Positions 1 to 8,744 are shown, counted from the first letter of the stretch. The stretch: DNA of 64,000 nucleotides from Streptomyces litmocidini (GCF_014649755.1 NZ_BMTQ01000002.1:510761-574760); one strand, 5' to 3'. The notes: generated by a model not told the origin, from the sequence alone. Program-made: numbers and translations.

Positions 1-110
1 TGACCGAGGTCCAGGTCGCCGAGACGCTCGGAATCTCCCTGGGCTCGGTGAAGGCGTACGGTTCGCGGGGCATCGCGGCGCTGCGCGTCGCGATGGGAGC
101 GACGGCATGA
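1..110 (+). CDS. ECF-type sigma factor, C-terminal end only (partial)
   Basis: Only the last 35 codons are in the window (frame begins at base 3, stop 108-110). The peptide, with VAETLGISLGSVKAYGSRG in the middle, has the helix-turn-helix of sigma region 4.2 that recognises the -35 element, followed by an ALR-rich tail, as in SigE-family sigma factors of actinomycetes. The stop overlaps the ATG of the next gene (ATGA), so the two are translationally coupled. That next gene encodes a single-pass membrane protein, a common arrangement for these sigma factors, although a role as anti-sigma factor is inference. The rest of the gene lies outside the window. Confidence 0.75.
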   Translation, partial: TEVQVAETLGISLGSVKAYGSRGIAALRVAMGATA

Positions 111-1375
111 GCGAGGCACCCCGCGGGGACGGCGTGGCCCACGAGAACCGTGACGGCGACGACGCCCCCCAGAGGCATGCCGCCGGGACGGCCCGCGAGG
201 ACGGCACCGCGCCCGCCGCTCCGGCCCCCGCCCCGGAGAACCCCGACGCCCTGGACGAACGTGACGAGCCGAGTGGACAGCGCATGGTGAACATCGAGCC
301 CGGACCCGGCGAGGGAGACGACGAGCTCGCGCTGCGGAGGCTCTTCCAGAGCGCCGTGGGCGGCCTGGAGCCCTCCCTCGGCTCGCTGGAGCACCTGCGC
401 CGTGCCGTGCCCGCGCGGCGCGCCCGCAAGCGCCAGGCCCTCGTCGGCGCCGCGGCCGCCGCCGTCCTCATCGGCACGGCCGTCCCCGCCTTCGTGCACG
501 TCGCCTCCTCGGGCGGCCTCTCCGCCGCCAACCCGGTGAACGCCGGCCACGGCGAGCAGGCCCAGGGCGGCACCGGGACCGAGACCGGCGTCGAGGGCGG
601 TCAGAGCTCCAAGGCCCCCGCGAGCAGCGTCTCCCCGAGCCCCGACGGGGCCGACGGCGCCTCCGGCAAGCCGCAGCACCCGGGAGCCGGCGCCTCCGGC
701 GACGGCTCGCACGGGACGCTGGGCGTCGCCCCCGGCTCCGCCCCGCGGTGCACCGCCGACCAGCTCGGCGCCGCCGGCGGGGGAGCGGACGGCGCCGACG
801 CCGAGGGCAGGGTCTACGGCACCTTCCGCATCGCCAACGTCTCCGGCCGGACCTGTCTGGTGGACGGCGCGGGCCTCGTCGGCTTCGAGGTCAGGGGGGC
901 GGCGGACCCGGGCCGCATCTCGGTGGTCCGGCACACCTCGGGCGACGGCAGCGGACTGCCCGACCCCTCGCAGGAGGCGTCCACGATCGCCCTGGAGCCC
1001 AGCGGCAGCTACGCGGTGAAGTTCGTCTGGGTGCCGAGCGACACCTGCCCGACGACCGGCGGCACCCCGACGCCCACGCCGACCTCCCCGACCGAACCCC
1101 CCGCCACCCCGGACCCGACCCCGACCCCGACGCAGCCCCGCCCGACGGACGACCCGACGAGCGGTGCGGGCGGCACCGAGACCGGCGGCGCCGGCACGGA
1201 GGCGGGCACGGGCTCGGACGTCGCGCCCCAGCTGCTCGGCGAGGACGGCGCCCCGGCGGACGGCAGCATCGTGGTCACCCACACCGCGGAGCCGGGCGGT
1301 CCCACGGCCTCGGCCGTCATCCCGAACGCCTGCGCCGGCACCCTCTACCGCACCGGAGTCCTGGCGGGCTCCTAG
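107..1375 (+). CDS. Membrane-anchored extracytoplasmic protein coupled to a sigma factor
   Basis: 422 residues. The ATG overlaps the sigma gene stop, and GGGAG lies 7 nt upstream. The N-terminal ~105 residues are charged and probably cytoplasmic. One membrane segment follows at about 109-131 (ALVGAAAAAVLIGTAVPAFV), then a Ser/Gly/Ala linker and an extracellular domain from about residue 205. That domain resembles DUF4232-like domains in having spaced Cys and an 'NVSGRTCLVDGAG' stretch. A Pro/Thr-rich insert (TPTPTPTSP and similar, about 321-345) sits between two conserved-looking Cys. The operon context suggests a partner or regulator of the sigma factor, but no classical zinc anti-sigma motif (HxxxCxxC) is visible, so the role is open. 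Confidence 0.75.
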   Translation: MSEAPRGDGVAHENRDGDDAPQRHAAGTAREDGTAPAAPAPAPENPDALDERDEPSGQRMVNIEPGPGEGDDELALRRLFQSAVGGLEPSLGSLEHLRRAVPARRARKRQALVGAAAAAVLIGTAVPAFVHVASSGGLSAANPVNAGHGEQAQGGTGTETGVEGGQSSKAPASSVSPSPDGADGASGKPQHPGAGASGDGSHGTLGVAPGSAPRCTADQLGAAGGGADGADAEGRVYGTFRIANVSGRTCLVDGAGLVGFEVRGAADPGRISVVRHTSGDGSGLPDPSQEASTIALEPSGSYAVKFVWVPSDTCPTTGGTPTPTPTSPTEPPATPDPTPTPTQPRPTDDPTSGAGGTETGGAGTEAGTGSDVAPQLLGEDGAPADGSIVVTHTAEPGGPTASAVIPNACAGTLYRTGVLAGS

Positions 1376-1404
1376 CCCGCCGACCGCTGCCGGAGCGACC
1401 TGAC

Positions 1405-1429
1405 GGCCACCGGCCCGGAGCTGGTGGCC
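1405..1429 (+). terminator. Weak hairpin after the sigma/membrane-protein operon
   Basis: GGCCACC (1405-1411) pairs with GGTGGCC (1423-1429) around an 11-nt loop, 30 bp after the stop. There is no U-tract, which is usual for Streptomyces terminators. The short stem keeps confidence low. Confidence 0.35.
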
Positions 1430-1526
1430 AGGACGCCGGACCACCGGCCCGGCAGATCCCTGCGGGGGGCCGCCGGTCCGCCAGAGCCCTGGGGGGCGTC
1501 GGTCCGCCAGAGCTCCACGGGTCGCC

Positions 1527-1671
1527 GGGCCACGCCCTACCGGGCCACGCCCTACCGGGCCTGCCGTCCTGTGCCCTGCCGAGCCGTCGGCCCGTGCCTC
1601 ACCGAGCCGTCGGTCCGCGCCCTGCCGAGCTGCCGGGCCGGCAGCCGGTCCGCGCCCAGCCGGTCCGCGCC
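1527..1671. repeat. GC-rich degenerate repeats in a gene-free gap
   Basis: The gap 1376-1671 holds no convincing gene. GGGCCACGCCCTACC occurs twice in perfect tandem (1527-1541, 1542-1556). It is followed by degenerate copies of motifs such as GAGCCGTCGG and CGGTCCGCGCCC up to the end of the SURF1-like gene. It looks like neutral tandem expansion between convergent genes. Confidence 0.6.
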
Positions 1672-2412
1672 CTACAGACCCAGCGCCTCGTCGCGGGAGG
1701 CCTCCGCCTCGCGACGTACGAGGCGGAACCACATGAAGACGACGAAGCCCGCGAAGACGAACCACTCCGCCGTGTAGCCGAGGTTCTGGAAGGCCTTCGC
1801 GTCCAGGCTCGTGCCCGCCGCGGCCACCGCCGGGACCGGCGTGAGTCCGGCGGGGGAGTCCGCGAGGGTGATCCAGGCGTCGTAGACGTCGTCCGTGACC
1901 ACGTTCACCAGGGACGCCGCGCTGATCATGCCGAGCTGCCCCTCGGGGAGCCCGCCCTCTGCGTGCACGCCCTTCGTGCCGGGGTTCTCCGAGGCCTGGA
2001 GCGCACCCACCACCGTCACCTCGCCCGACGGCGGGGCGGGGGCCTTCGCCCCCGTGGGGAGCCAGCCCCGGACCACCGGCAGCGACCGGCCGCCGTCGGT
2101 CTTGAGCAGCGTCAGGACGTACGAACCGGTGCGCCCGTCCAGCTCGCGGTCCGGCACGAGGAACTGCTCCCCGAACCGGCCGCGCGCCTGCGCCGAGCGG
2201 CCCGAGGTCTCCTTGTCCACCGGCAGCAGGGAGTCCAGCGGCTCGGTCTTCTCCGTGCTCGCGGCGGGCCGCCGCTCGGCCTCCCGATGGGAGTCGACGC
2301 GATCCTCGAACTTGCCGAGCTGCCAGGTCCCCATGAAGACGCAGAACGGGATCGCGAGGAGGACGAAGACGTTGATCCCCCACCAGCGGGGCGTTCTCAG
2401 GAACCGGTACAC
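1672..2412 (-). CDS. SURF1 family membrane protein
   Basis: 246 residues from the GTG at 2412; frame further upstream is open but has no protein-like content. SURF1 proteins help assemble cytochrome c oxidase, and actinobacteria commonly carry such homologues. The SURF1 layout is visible: an N-terminal membrane helix right after the start (WWGINVFVLLAIPFCVFMGTWQ, with the family's G-x-WQ and then 'LGKFEDR'), a periplasmic domain containing 'VVRGWLP', and a C-terminal helix 'YTAEWFVFAGFVVFMWFR' followed by a basic tail. There is no Shine-Dalgarno; a TACCGT hexamer lies 6 nt before the GTG, so the mRNA may be leaderless. Transcribed toward the repeat-rich gap. Confidence 0.85.
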   Translation of the reverse strand: MYRFLRTPRWWGINVFVLLAIPFCVFMGTWQLGKFEDRVDSHREAERRPAASTEKTEPLDSLLPVDKETSGRSAQARGRFGEQFLVPDRELDGRTGSYVLTLLKTDGGRSLPVVRGWLPTGAKAPAPPSGEVTVVGALQASENPGTKGVHAEGGLPEGQLGMISAASLVNVVTDDVYDAWITLADSPAGLTPVPAVAAAGTSLDAKAFQNLGYTAEWFVFAGFVVFMWFRLVRREAEASRDEALGL

Positions 2413-2418
2413 GCCCCC

Positions 2419-2424
2419 ACGGTA
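2419..2424 (-). promoter_or_regulatory. -10 element TACCGT for a leaderless SURF1-like transcript
   Basis: On the minus strand TACCGT ends 6 nt before the GTG at 2412, the spacing that places the transcription start at or next to the start codon. No -35 was recognised. Confidence 0.45.
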
Positions 2425-2695
2425 CGCAAGCGGCCCGACCCTCCGACGCCGACCCCCTTCGACGACCTCCCCGGACGCCTCCGAGGACCACCCCTCCCGA
2501 CGACTGTCCTCCCCGGGCTGTTCTCCCCGGGCGGCCACCTGGACGGCCCCCGGGTGTCCACCCCCTTCCGACAGTCACCCCCTTCCGACGCTCCTGGCGA
2601 CCGGCCCCCTGTGACCGGCCCCCCTGTGACCGACCTCCCGGCGACCGGTCCCTCGCCGGCCGCCCCTTGTCAGCCGCCGGCCGCCGGCCGCCCGG

Positions 2696-4534
2696 TCAGG
2701 CCGAGTTCGTGGCGGCTCCCCGGATCGGCGGGGTGGTCCCCAGGTGCCGTGCCGCGAAGTCCAGATCCAGGGCGACCTGCTTGATCCGCTCCTCCACCAC
2801 CAGGGAGCCGTGGCCCGCGTCGTACCGGTACACCTCGTGGACCGCCCCCCGCGCCGCCAGCCGGTCGACGTAGTTGTCGATCTGCCGGATCGGGCAGCGC
2901 GGGTCGTTGACACCGGCCGACACGTGCACCGGAGCCTTGACCGCGTCCACGTACGTCAGCGGCGACGAGGCCGCGTACCGCTCGGGCACCTCCTCCGGGG
3001 AACCGCCCAGGAGCGTCCGGTCCAGAGCCTTCAGGGCCTCCATCTCGTCCTCGTACGCCGTGACGTAGTCCGCGACGGGCACGGCCGCGAGACCGACCGC
3101 CCAGTCGTCCGGCTGGGTGCCCAGACCGAGCAGCGTGAGGTAGCCGCCCCAGGAGCCGCCTGCCAGCACGAGCCGCGCCGGGTCCGCGAGGCCGCTCTCC
3201 ACGGCCCAGGAGCGGACCGCCGCGATGTCCTCCAGCTCGATCAGGCCGACCCGGTGCTTGAGCGCGTCCGTCCACTCCCGGCCGTACCCCGTGGAGCCCC
3301 GGTAGTTGACCCGCACCACCGCGTACCCGTGGTCCACCCAGGCCGCCGGGCCCGACGCGAAGGCGTCGCTGTCGTGCCAGGCCGGGCCGCCGTGCACCTC
3401 GAAGACCGTCGGGAAGGGGCCCCCGCCCTCCGTCGGGCGCTGCACGAGCGCGTGGATCCTGCCGCCGGGGCCGTCCACCCACACGTCCTGCACGGGCACC
3501 GACGGCGGTGCCTTCGGGCCGGGCGGGTCGAGGACGACGCCGCCGGCCGTGGAGCGCACCACCGGCGGCTCGGCGGCCGAGGACCACAGGTACTCCACGG
3601 AGCCGTCGGGCCGGGCCGTCGCGCTCGACACCGAACCGGTCGGGGTCTCCACCCGGACCAGGGCACCGGTCGCGATCTCGTACCGCCACAGCTCGCTGCG
3701 GGCCTCGAAGCCGTGCACGATCAGCAGGCCCGAGCCGTCCGGATACCACTCCGCCGACACGTCACCCGGCAGGTCGAGCCGCAGGTCGGTCTCGGCGCCC
3801 GTCGCCACGTCCCAGAGCATCGGCTCCCAGCGGCCGCGCCGCTGGTGGCCGACGAGCAGCCGGGTGTCCCCGGCCAGCGGGGCGAAGCCGAGGACCGTGA
3901 GCCCCAGCTCCTCCGTGCCGCCCTTGGTGTCGTCGAGCTCGGCCACCACGCCCGCGTCCGAGGCGCGCAGCACGCGCAGCGCCGAGTGCATCGCGTCGCC
4001 GTGCTCGGTGTGCTCGATCGCGATCAGCGAGCCGTCGTAGGACAGGTCGCCGACGCCGGCCGACTCCCGGTGCCGGTAGATCTCGACCGGGGCGTCGGCC
4101 CCGGGCCGTACGAGATGGACCGTCGAACCCTCCTCGTCCGTGGACCGGCCCACCACGACCGTGCCCTCCCGGCCGATGGCGAGCCCGGCGGGATAGGACG
4201 GGCCGAGGCCGGGCACGGCCGGCTCGTCCTCGCCGCCCGCGAACGGCTGGCGCATCCACACTCCGAACTCGTCCCCGTCGGTGTCCGCGAACCACCAGAT
4301 CGAGGCGCCGTCCGGCGACAGCGTCCCGTCCGTCGTCCCGTTGGGCCGGTCCGTGACCTGCCGCTGTCCGCCGCTCGCCCGGTCCCAGGCGTACAGCTCG
4401 TACGTCCCCGTCGCGTTGGACACGAAGAGTGAACGGTCCGGGGCCTCCTCGGCCCATTCGGGCAGGGAGACGCGGGGAGCCCGGAAGCGCTGCTCCCAGA
4501 CAGGGGTGTCGATGTGCTTGCTCTCGGTAGTCAT
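2696..4534 (-). CDS. S9 family peptidase (prolyl oligopeptidase-like)
   Basis: 612 residues. A cytoplasmic serine peptidase of the prolyl oligopeptidase/acylaminoacyl-peptidase type, acting on short peptides. The N-terminal ~350 residues form a WD-like beta-propeller ('LSPDGASIWWFADTDGDE', 'LSYDGSLIAIEHTEHGD'). The C-terminal alpha/beta-hydrolase domain has the nucleophile elbow GGSWGGY (Ser near 462), HGGPAWHDSDAF before it, and the catalytic His in 'YDAGHGS' near 574. No signal peptide. The start MTTESKHID at 4534 is preferred because it fits the family N-terminus; in-frame ATGs at 4543 and 4546 sit closer to a GGAG and cannot be excluded. It is divergent from the methyltransferase at 4606. 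Confidence 0.88.
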   Translation of the reverse strand: MTTESKHIDTPVWEQRFRAPRVSLPEWAEEAPDRSLFVSNATGTYELYAWDRASGGQRQVTDRPNGTTDGTLSPDGASIWWFADTDGDEFGVWMRQPFAGGEDEPAVPGLGPSYPAGLAIGREGTVVVGRSTDEEGSTVHLVRPGADAPVEIYRHRESAGVGDLSYDGSLIAIEHTEHGDAMHSALRVLRASDAGVVAELDDTKGGTEELGLTVLGFAPLAGDTRLLVGHQRRGRWEPMLWDVATGAETDLRLDLPGDVSAEWYPDGSGLLIVHGFEARSELWRYEIATGALVRVETPTGSVSSATARPDGSVEYLWSSAAEPPVVRSTAGGVVLDPPGPKAPPSVPVQDVWVDGPGGRIHALVQRPTEGGGPFPTVFEVHGGPAWHDSDAFASGPAAWVDHGYAVVRVNYRGSTGYGREWTDALKHRVGLIELEDIAAVRSWAVESGLADPARLVLAGGSWGGYLTLLGLGTQPDDWAVGLAAVPVADYVTAYEDEMEALKALDRTLLGGSPEEVPERYAASSPLTYVDAVKAPVHVSAGVNDPRCPIRQIDNYVDRLAARGAVHEVYRYDAGHGSLVVEERIKQVALDLDFAARHLGTTPPIRGAATNSA

Positions 4535-4592
4535 GGCATCCATCATGCTCCGCGCCGCCGACAATCGGGTCGCGTCGCCCGCAGCCTGTGGA

Positions 4593-4598
4593 TAACCT
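4593..4598 (+). promoter_or_regulatory. -10 element TAACCT for a leaderless methyltransferase transcript
   Basis: TAACCT ends 7 nt before the ATG at 4606 and no Shine-Dalgarno exists. This favours the ATG over the in-frame GTG at 4588, which would lie upstream of the transcription start. TGTGGATAA (4587-4595), a DnaA-box-like 9-mer, overlaps it. Confidence 0.5.
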
Positions 4599-4605
4599 CG
4601 CCGAC

Positions 4606-5436
4606 ATGTACTCTCCGACGCCCGAGGACTGGCACGAGGCCAATCGCGCGAAGTGGGACGAGCGCGTTCCGATCCACGCCGCCAGCGAGTTCTACGACCT
4701 CGACGCCTTCCGCGCGGGCAAGGACGCCCTGCGGGACTTCGAGCTCGCGGAGGTCGGCGACGTCACCGGGCGTTCCCTGCTCCACCTCCAGTGCCACATC
4801 GGCCTGGACACCCTCTCCTGGGCCCGGCACGGCGCCTCGCACGTCGTCGGCCTGGACTTCTCCGAGCCGGCCGTCGAGGCCGCCCGCTCGCTCGCCGCCG
4901 ACCTGGGCCTCTCACAGGACCGGGCCGCCTTCGTCGCCGCCGACGTGTACGACGCCGCCGAGGCCGTCCCGGACCGGTCGTACGACATCGTCTACACCGG
5001 GAGCGGCGCGCTGTGCTGGCTGCCCGACATCGAGCGCTGGGCGGAGACCGCCGCCGCCCTCGTCGCCCCGGGCGGCTTCCTCTACGTGGCGGAGTTCCAT
5101 CCGCTGACCGACTCGCTCGACGACGAGACCGGCAGCAGGGTCGTGCACGACTACTTCGTCCGCGACCCGTGGGTGGACACCACCCCGGGGACGTACGCCG
5201 ACCTCGACGCCGTCACCGTCCACAACCGCAGCGTGGAGTGGGTGCACCCGGTCGGCGAGGTCGTCACGGCCCTCGCGAAGGCCGGTCTGCGCATCGAGTT
5301 CCTGCACGAGCACGACGCCTCGCTCTTCCCCCGCTACGGCGCCCTCCACCGGCACGAGGACGGCTACTACCGCTTCCCCGCGGACCGCCCCCGCATCCCC
5401 CTCATGTACTCGGTGAAGGCGTCCCGCCCGGCCTGA
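4606..5436 (+). CDS. Class I SAM-dependent methyltransferase
   Basis: 276 residues. A soluble Rossmann-fold methyltransferase of unknown substrate. Motif I is slightly degenerate ('LLHLQCHIGLDTLSW', about 58-72), followed by 'VVGLDFSEPAVEAAR' ending in the acidic loop that binds the SAM ribose, 'AADVYDAAEA' (motif II/III), 'DIVYTGSGALCWLPDIERW' (motif IV) and 'LVAPGGFLYVAEFHP' (motif V). The C-terminus 'GLRIEFLHEHD' and 'GYYRFPADRPRIPLMYSVKASRPA' is typical of a large uncharacterised actinobacterial family. An in-frame GTG at 4588 would add six residues; the ATG is chosen because of the -10 element 7 nt before it. Monocistronic, divergent from the peptidase. Confidence 0.85.
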   Translation: MYSPTPEDWHEANRAKWDERVPIHAASEFYDLDAFRAGKDALRDFELAEVGDVTGRSLLHLQCHIGLDTLSWARHGASHVVGLDFSEPAVEAARSLAADLGLSQDRAAFVAADVYDAAEAVPDRSYDIVYTGSGALCWLPDIERWAETAAALVAPGGFLYVAEFHPLTDSLDDETGSRVVHDYFVRDPWVDTTPGTYADLDAVTVHNRSVEWVHPVGEVVTALAKAGLRIEFLHEHDASLFPRYGALHRHEDGYYRFPADRPRIPLMYSVKASRPA

Positions 5437-5527
5437 TGCCGGGGCACCCCGTCAGGGCGCGCCGCCCGGCCCGGTCCCGATGACGGCCCGCCCGCCGGCG
5501 CACTCCGCGCGCCCGCCGGAACACGCC

Positions 5528-6562
5528 TCACGCGGGCGCGTCAGGACGTATGTGGTGGGTGCGCCGACCGTCCGGCCCGAGGACCTGCGCGCCGATCTTG
5601 TGGGTGCGCAGGGACACCGCCGTGCCCGTGATCCGCAGCGCCGGCGCGGCCCGCACCAGCGCCGCCGTCACGTCGTGGAGTTCCTCGACCGTGCGGAGCC
5701 ACATCGCGAGGGCCAGGTTGTGCGGACCGGTGACCGAGGTGATCACGCGGGTCTGGCGGAGCCGGGTCAGCGAGGCCACCGACCCGGCCGCCTCCAGGGG
5801 CGGTACGTCCGCCGTGACCAGCGCCCACACCGGCCGCCCGGAGAAGCGCGGGGCCGGCAGGCAGTGGTGGTGGACGGCGCCGGCCGCGCCGAGGACGTCC
5901 AGCCTGCGACGTACGGTCGACTCGCTGGTGCCGCACTGCCGGGCCAGCTCGGCGGCGCTGCGCCGGGCGTCTCCCGCCAGTTCCGCGACGATCCGCTGGT
6001 CGAGTTCCGTGACGAGCGGGTACGCGCGCGTGGAGGGCCGGGCCCGCCGGTCGCCGCCGGTGAGCTCGGTGAGGTGCTGCGTCTGTGCCGGGGTGAGCTG
6101 CTCGATCCGTGAGCGGTACGGGCGGTTGTGCAGCTGGGTGACGACCTGTGTGCGGGCCCTGAGCACCCCGGGGAGCCGCCGCACCCGGCCGGCGAGGTAG
6201 CCGTCGAGGGCGTGGAGGTCCGGACAGCTGACGAGCAGCACCAGATCGGCCTCGCCGGTCACCTGGTGGACGCCGAGGGTGCACGGATCGCCCGCGACCT
6301 CGATCGCGGTGGCCTCGGCGGCTCCGGCGACGCACTCCAGCTCCACCCACGCGTACAGGGCGGCCTCCGTGCCGCGCCGGGCGGCGAGCAGCGAACTCCA
6401 GGCGTAACCCCCGGCGGTGAGGGACTCCCAGCGCCGGGCGAGCGTGTCCGGGCTCACCGCGAGCACGCCGGAGAGCTGCGTCCAGCTGGCCCGCGGCGCC
6501 AGCTGCAGTGCGTGGATCAGCGCCAGATCCACCTCGCCCAGGACGGATTCCCTGGTATGCAT
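5528..6562 (-). CDS. Lrp/AsnC family regulator with two HTH and two ligand-binding modules
   Basis: 344 residues from the ATG at 6562, preceded by AAGGAGG three nt upstream. Ordinary Lrp/AsnC proteins are about 150 residues; this one is a tandem duplication. First HTH about 10-55 ('LALIHALQLAPRASWTQLSG' ... 'SPDTLARRWESL'), first ligand-binding (RAM) domain about 70-140, second HTH about 170-215 ('IVAELAGDARRSAAELARQ' then 'SESTVRRRLDVL'), second RAM domain about 225-300. Double-AsnC regulators are known in Streptomyces; the ligand is usually an amino acid but cannot be read here. It is divergent from the orphan regulator at 6705, sharing a 142-bp intergenic region, so control of that neighbour is plausible. 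Confidence 0.85.
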   Translation of the reverse strand: MHTRESVLGEVDLALIHALQLAPRASWTQLSGVLAVSPDTLARRWESLTAGGYAWSSLLAARRGTEAALYAWVELECVAGAAEATAIEVAGDPCTLGVHQVTGEADLVLLVSCPDLHALDGYLAGRVRRLPGVLRARTQVVTQLHNRPYRSRIEQLTPAQTQHLTELTGGDRRARPSTRAYPLVTELDQRIVAELAGDARRSAAELARQCGTSESTVRRRLDVLGAAGAVHHHCLPAPRFSGRPVWALVTADVPPLEAAGSVASLTRLRQTRVITSVTGPHNLALAMWLRTVEELHDVTAALVRAAPALRITGTAVSLRTHKIGAQVLGPDGRRTHHIRPDAPA

Positions 6563-6704
6563 GTGCCTCCTTGGTCGATCCCTGGGAAACCCTGGGTGCG
6601 GGCACGGGAAGGCCCCAGGATGTGGACCGGGGCAAATGCATTCAAGCCGTGGCGTCGGCCGTTTTCCATCGAATCCGTCCTGAATCACAGGAGAGGGCGG
6701 AGAA

Positions 6705-8150
6705 GTGACACGGGGGCTGGAGTACATGTGGGGCGGAGAACCACCGGAGACCGAATGCCTGTGGGGCGGAGCGCCACCGGAGACCGAGTGCCTGTGGGGC
6801 GAACACGTCGCCCTTGACCAGATCGCCGCGGCCGAGCGCGGCTACGAGAGCTGCGGCCCGGCCGAACGGCTCCTGTGGGAGCGGCTGTCCGTCTTCGAAG
6901 GGACCTTCGGCCGGGAGGCCGTCCGCGAGGTCTGCGCCTCCGGGACGCTGCCCGCCGGGGCGGTCCAGCGGGTCCTGGACCGGCTCGCCCCCCTCGCCCT
7001 CCTCCCCGTCGACGACCTCTTCGACGGCGAGGACGGCCTGCCCCGCTACTGGATGCCGCACCCGATGCGTGCCGTCGGCGCCCGCAGGCTCACCGCGCGC
7101 GGCGACCGCCGGGCCGTCCTCCTGCACCACCGCAGGTGGTGCGCGAAGGTGGCCCGGCGGGCCTCCGACCGGTGGCAGCGGGGCCGGCAGCTCGACGCCC
7201 GGGACCTCGCGCTGCGCGAACTCCCCGACCTGGCGGCCGCCATGGACCCGACGACCGCGCCGCTGTCGCCGAGCGCCGAGGCCGAGACGTCCGTCGAGAT
7301 CGTGGTCTCCCTGTGGTTCCTGTGGGTGGCCTGCGGGCGGACCGTCGAGGGCCGCGCCCGGCTGAGGCACGCCCTCAGCCTGCACGCCGGCCCGCCGCCC
7401 GCCCGCGCCCTGTGGCTGGCGGCTTTCCTGGAGCTGGAGTCGGGCCGTCCCGAGGACGCCGACCCGCTCCTCGCACGGGCCTGGGCGGCGGCCGTACGGG
7501 ACGGCGACGGGCGCTGCCTGTCGCTCCTGGCCCATCTGCGCGGCGCGACGGCCCTCTACCAGGGGCGTACGCGCGCGGCGGCGGCCGAGTTCCGGGAGGC
7601 CCTCGCGCTGATGGGGGAGCACCCGGAGTTCGGGCCGAGCCGACGGGCGTGCTGGGTCGGCCTCGCGCTCTCCCTGTGCCGCTCCGACCCGGAGGGCGCG
7701 CAGGAGGCGCTGGACCAGGGGGACCCGGACCGGGAGGGCCGACGGGCGCGGGTGGGCCGTGACGCGTTCGCCGAGGCCTGGGCGGACCACGTGCGGGCCG
7801 AGCTCGGCGCCCGGTACGGGGACCGGGCGCGTGCCGCGGAGCACGCCCGGCGGGCCCTGCGCGAGCATCTGCGGCTCGGTTCCGCGGTGGGCGCGGCCTG
7901 CGCGGCGGAACTCCTGGCCCAGATGAGGGCGATGGACGGCCGGCGCGACGCGGCGGCTCATCTCTTCGGCGCGGTCGACCTGTTGCGGACCTCGGCCTTC
8001 GACTCCTCGTACCGGCCGGCGGAGCACTGCGTGGTCACGCGCGCGCGTGGGGAGGAGGCGCTCGGGGCGCCCCTCGGCGACCCGCTCCTGCGGGAGGCCT
8101 ACGAAGAGGGCGCGAGGCGGGGCCTGTTCACCCTGGCGGGCGAGATTTAG
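6705..8150 (+). CDS. Orphan winged-helix/TPR protein resembling LuxR/SARP regulator C-termini
   Basis: 481 residues from a GTG with GGAG just upstream. An ATG at 6726 is an alternative. From about residue 45 the protein resembles the part that follows the NB-ARC ATPase in large LuxR-type and SARP/AfsR-type regulators: a winged-helix-like piece ('LLWERLSVFEGTFG', 'LPRYWMPHPMRAVGAR') and then TPR-like helical repeats to about 420. No P-loop ATPase, LuxR HTH or OmpR-type DNA-binding domain is present, so it looks like a free-standing sensor or scaffold module. The N-terminus carries an 11-residue tandem repeat (WGGEPPETECL type). Position opposite the double AsnC regulator suggests a regulatory pair. 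The function is not known. Confidence 0.7.
   Translation: MTRGLEYMWGGEPPETECLWGGAPPETECLWGEHVALDQIAAAERGYESCGPAERLLWERLSVFEGTFGREAVREVCASGTLPAGAVQRVLDRLAPLALLPVDDLFDGEDGLPRYWMPHPMRAVGARRLTARGDRRAVLLHHRRWCAKVARRASDRWQRGRQLDARDLALRELPDLAAAMDPTTAPLSPSAEAETSVEIVVSLWFLWVACGRTVEGRARLRHALSLHAGPPPARALWLAAFLELESGRPEDADPLLARAWAAAVRDGDGRCLSLLAHLRGATALYQGRTRAAAAEFREALALMGEHPEFGPSRRACWVGLALSLCRSDPEGAQEALDQGDPDREGRRARVGRDAFAEAWADHVRAELGARYGDRARAAEHARRALREHLRLGSAVGAACAAELLAQMRAMDGRRDAAAHLFGAVDLLRTSAFDSSYRPAEHCVVTRARGEEALGAPLGDPLLREAYEEGARRGLFTLAGEI
6727..6792 (+). repeat. 33-bp in-frame tandem repeat at the start of the orphan regulator gene
   Basis: Two 33-bp units (6727-6759, 6760-6792) and a partial third encode WGGEPPETECL and WGGAPPETECL followed by WGEH. 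The unit length is a multiple of three, so copy-number change would keep the frame. Confidence 0.8.
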
Positions 8151-8332
8151 GAACGCCCAGGAGGTCCCGATCGGAGCCCCGGAGACCGGCCGCTCTTCGA
8201 AGCGTCGCGCCCGATCGTCCGCGCACCGGAGGTCACCGTCCGGCTGCGCGAAGCGGGAATCCGGCCGTCTGCCCTGGGGGCGCGCGCCCCGCTCCGGCGG
8301 TACGCGTCCACCCCGGCGTACGGAGGCGGCCC

Positions 8333-8614
8333 ATGGGAGCACGCCACCACTTCCCCGTCGACCACCTCGGACGCTCGGTCTCCGTGACCGTCCGGACCGG
8401 GCACGCCCCGGCCGCCGAGGTCCTCGTCGACGGCAAGGAGACCGGCCGTGCCACGGGCCAGGACGACCGCCCGGTCACCGTCACGATCGAGCTGCCGACC
8501 GACCCACCGACGCCGGTGACCGTGCGCGCGACGCCGGGGCCCGGTGTACCGCGCTGCCTGCTGCTCGGGGCGGCGGACGAGGAGCCGCAGGTGAGGGCGC
8601 CGAGACCGTACTGA
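8333..8614 (+). CDS. Small hypothetical protein (93 aa)
   Basis: Start ATG at 8333 with GGAGG six nt upstream, which makes translation credible. The sequence is predicted all-beta, with alternating hydrophobic strands such as 'SVSVTVRTGHAPAAEVLVDG' and 'RPVTVTIELPTD'. There is no signal peptide or membrane segment. It lies between the orphan regulator and the convergent kinase gene. No family was recognised. Confidence 0.6.
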   Translation: MGARHHFPVDHLGRSVSVTVRTGHAPAAEVLVDGKETGRATGQDDRPVTVTIELPTDPPTPVTVRATPGPGVPRCLLLGAADEEPQVRAPRPY

Positions 8615-8744
8615 GCCACCCCGGAGCCCTGCCGGGCAGAGCCGGGCCCCTCCCCGCGCCGAACCCCGTACCGAGCCGCTCCGGGCCGCCGTCGGGACAG
8701 CCGGCACCTCCCGTGCCGAAGCGTCGAACCGGCCCGGACCGCCC

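Noticed and set aside
748-2784. Plus-strand frame of 678 codons spanning the membrane-protein and SURF1-like genes
   Set aside because: It crosses two well-supported genes in the wrong frame or strand and is Arg/Gly/Pro-rich without recognisable features.
4587-4595. Single DnaA-box-like TGTGGATAA before the methyltransferase gene
   Set aside because: Only one copy, and it overlaps a good -10 element for the gene at 4606; more likely coincidence.
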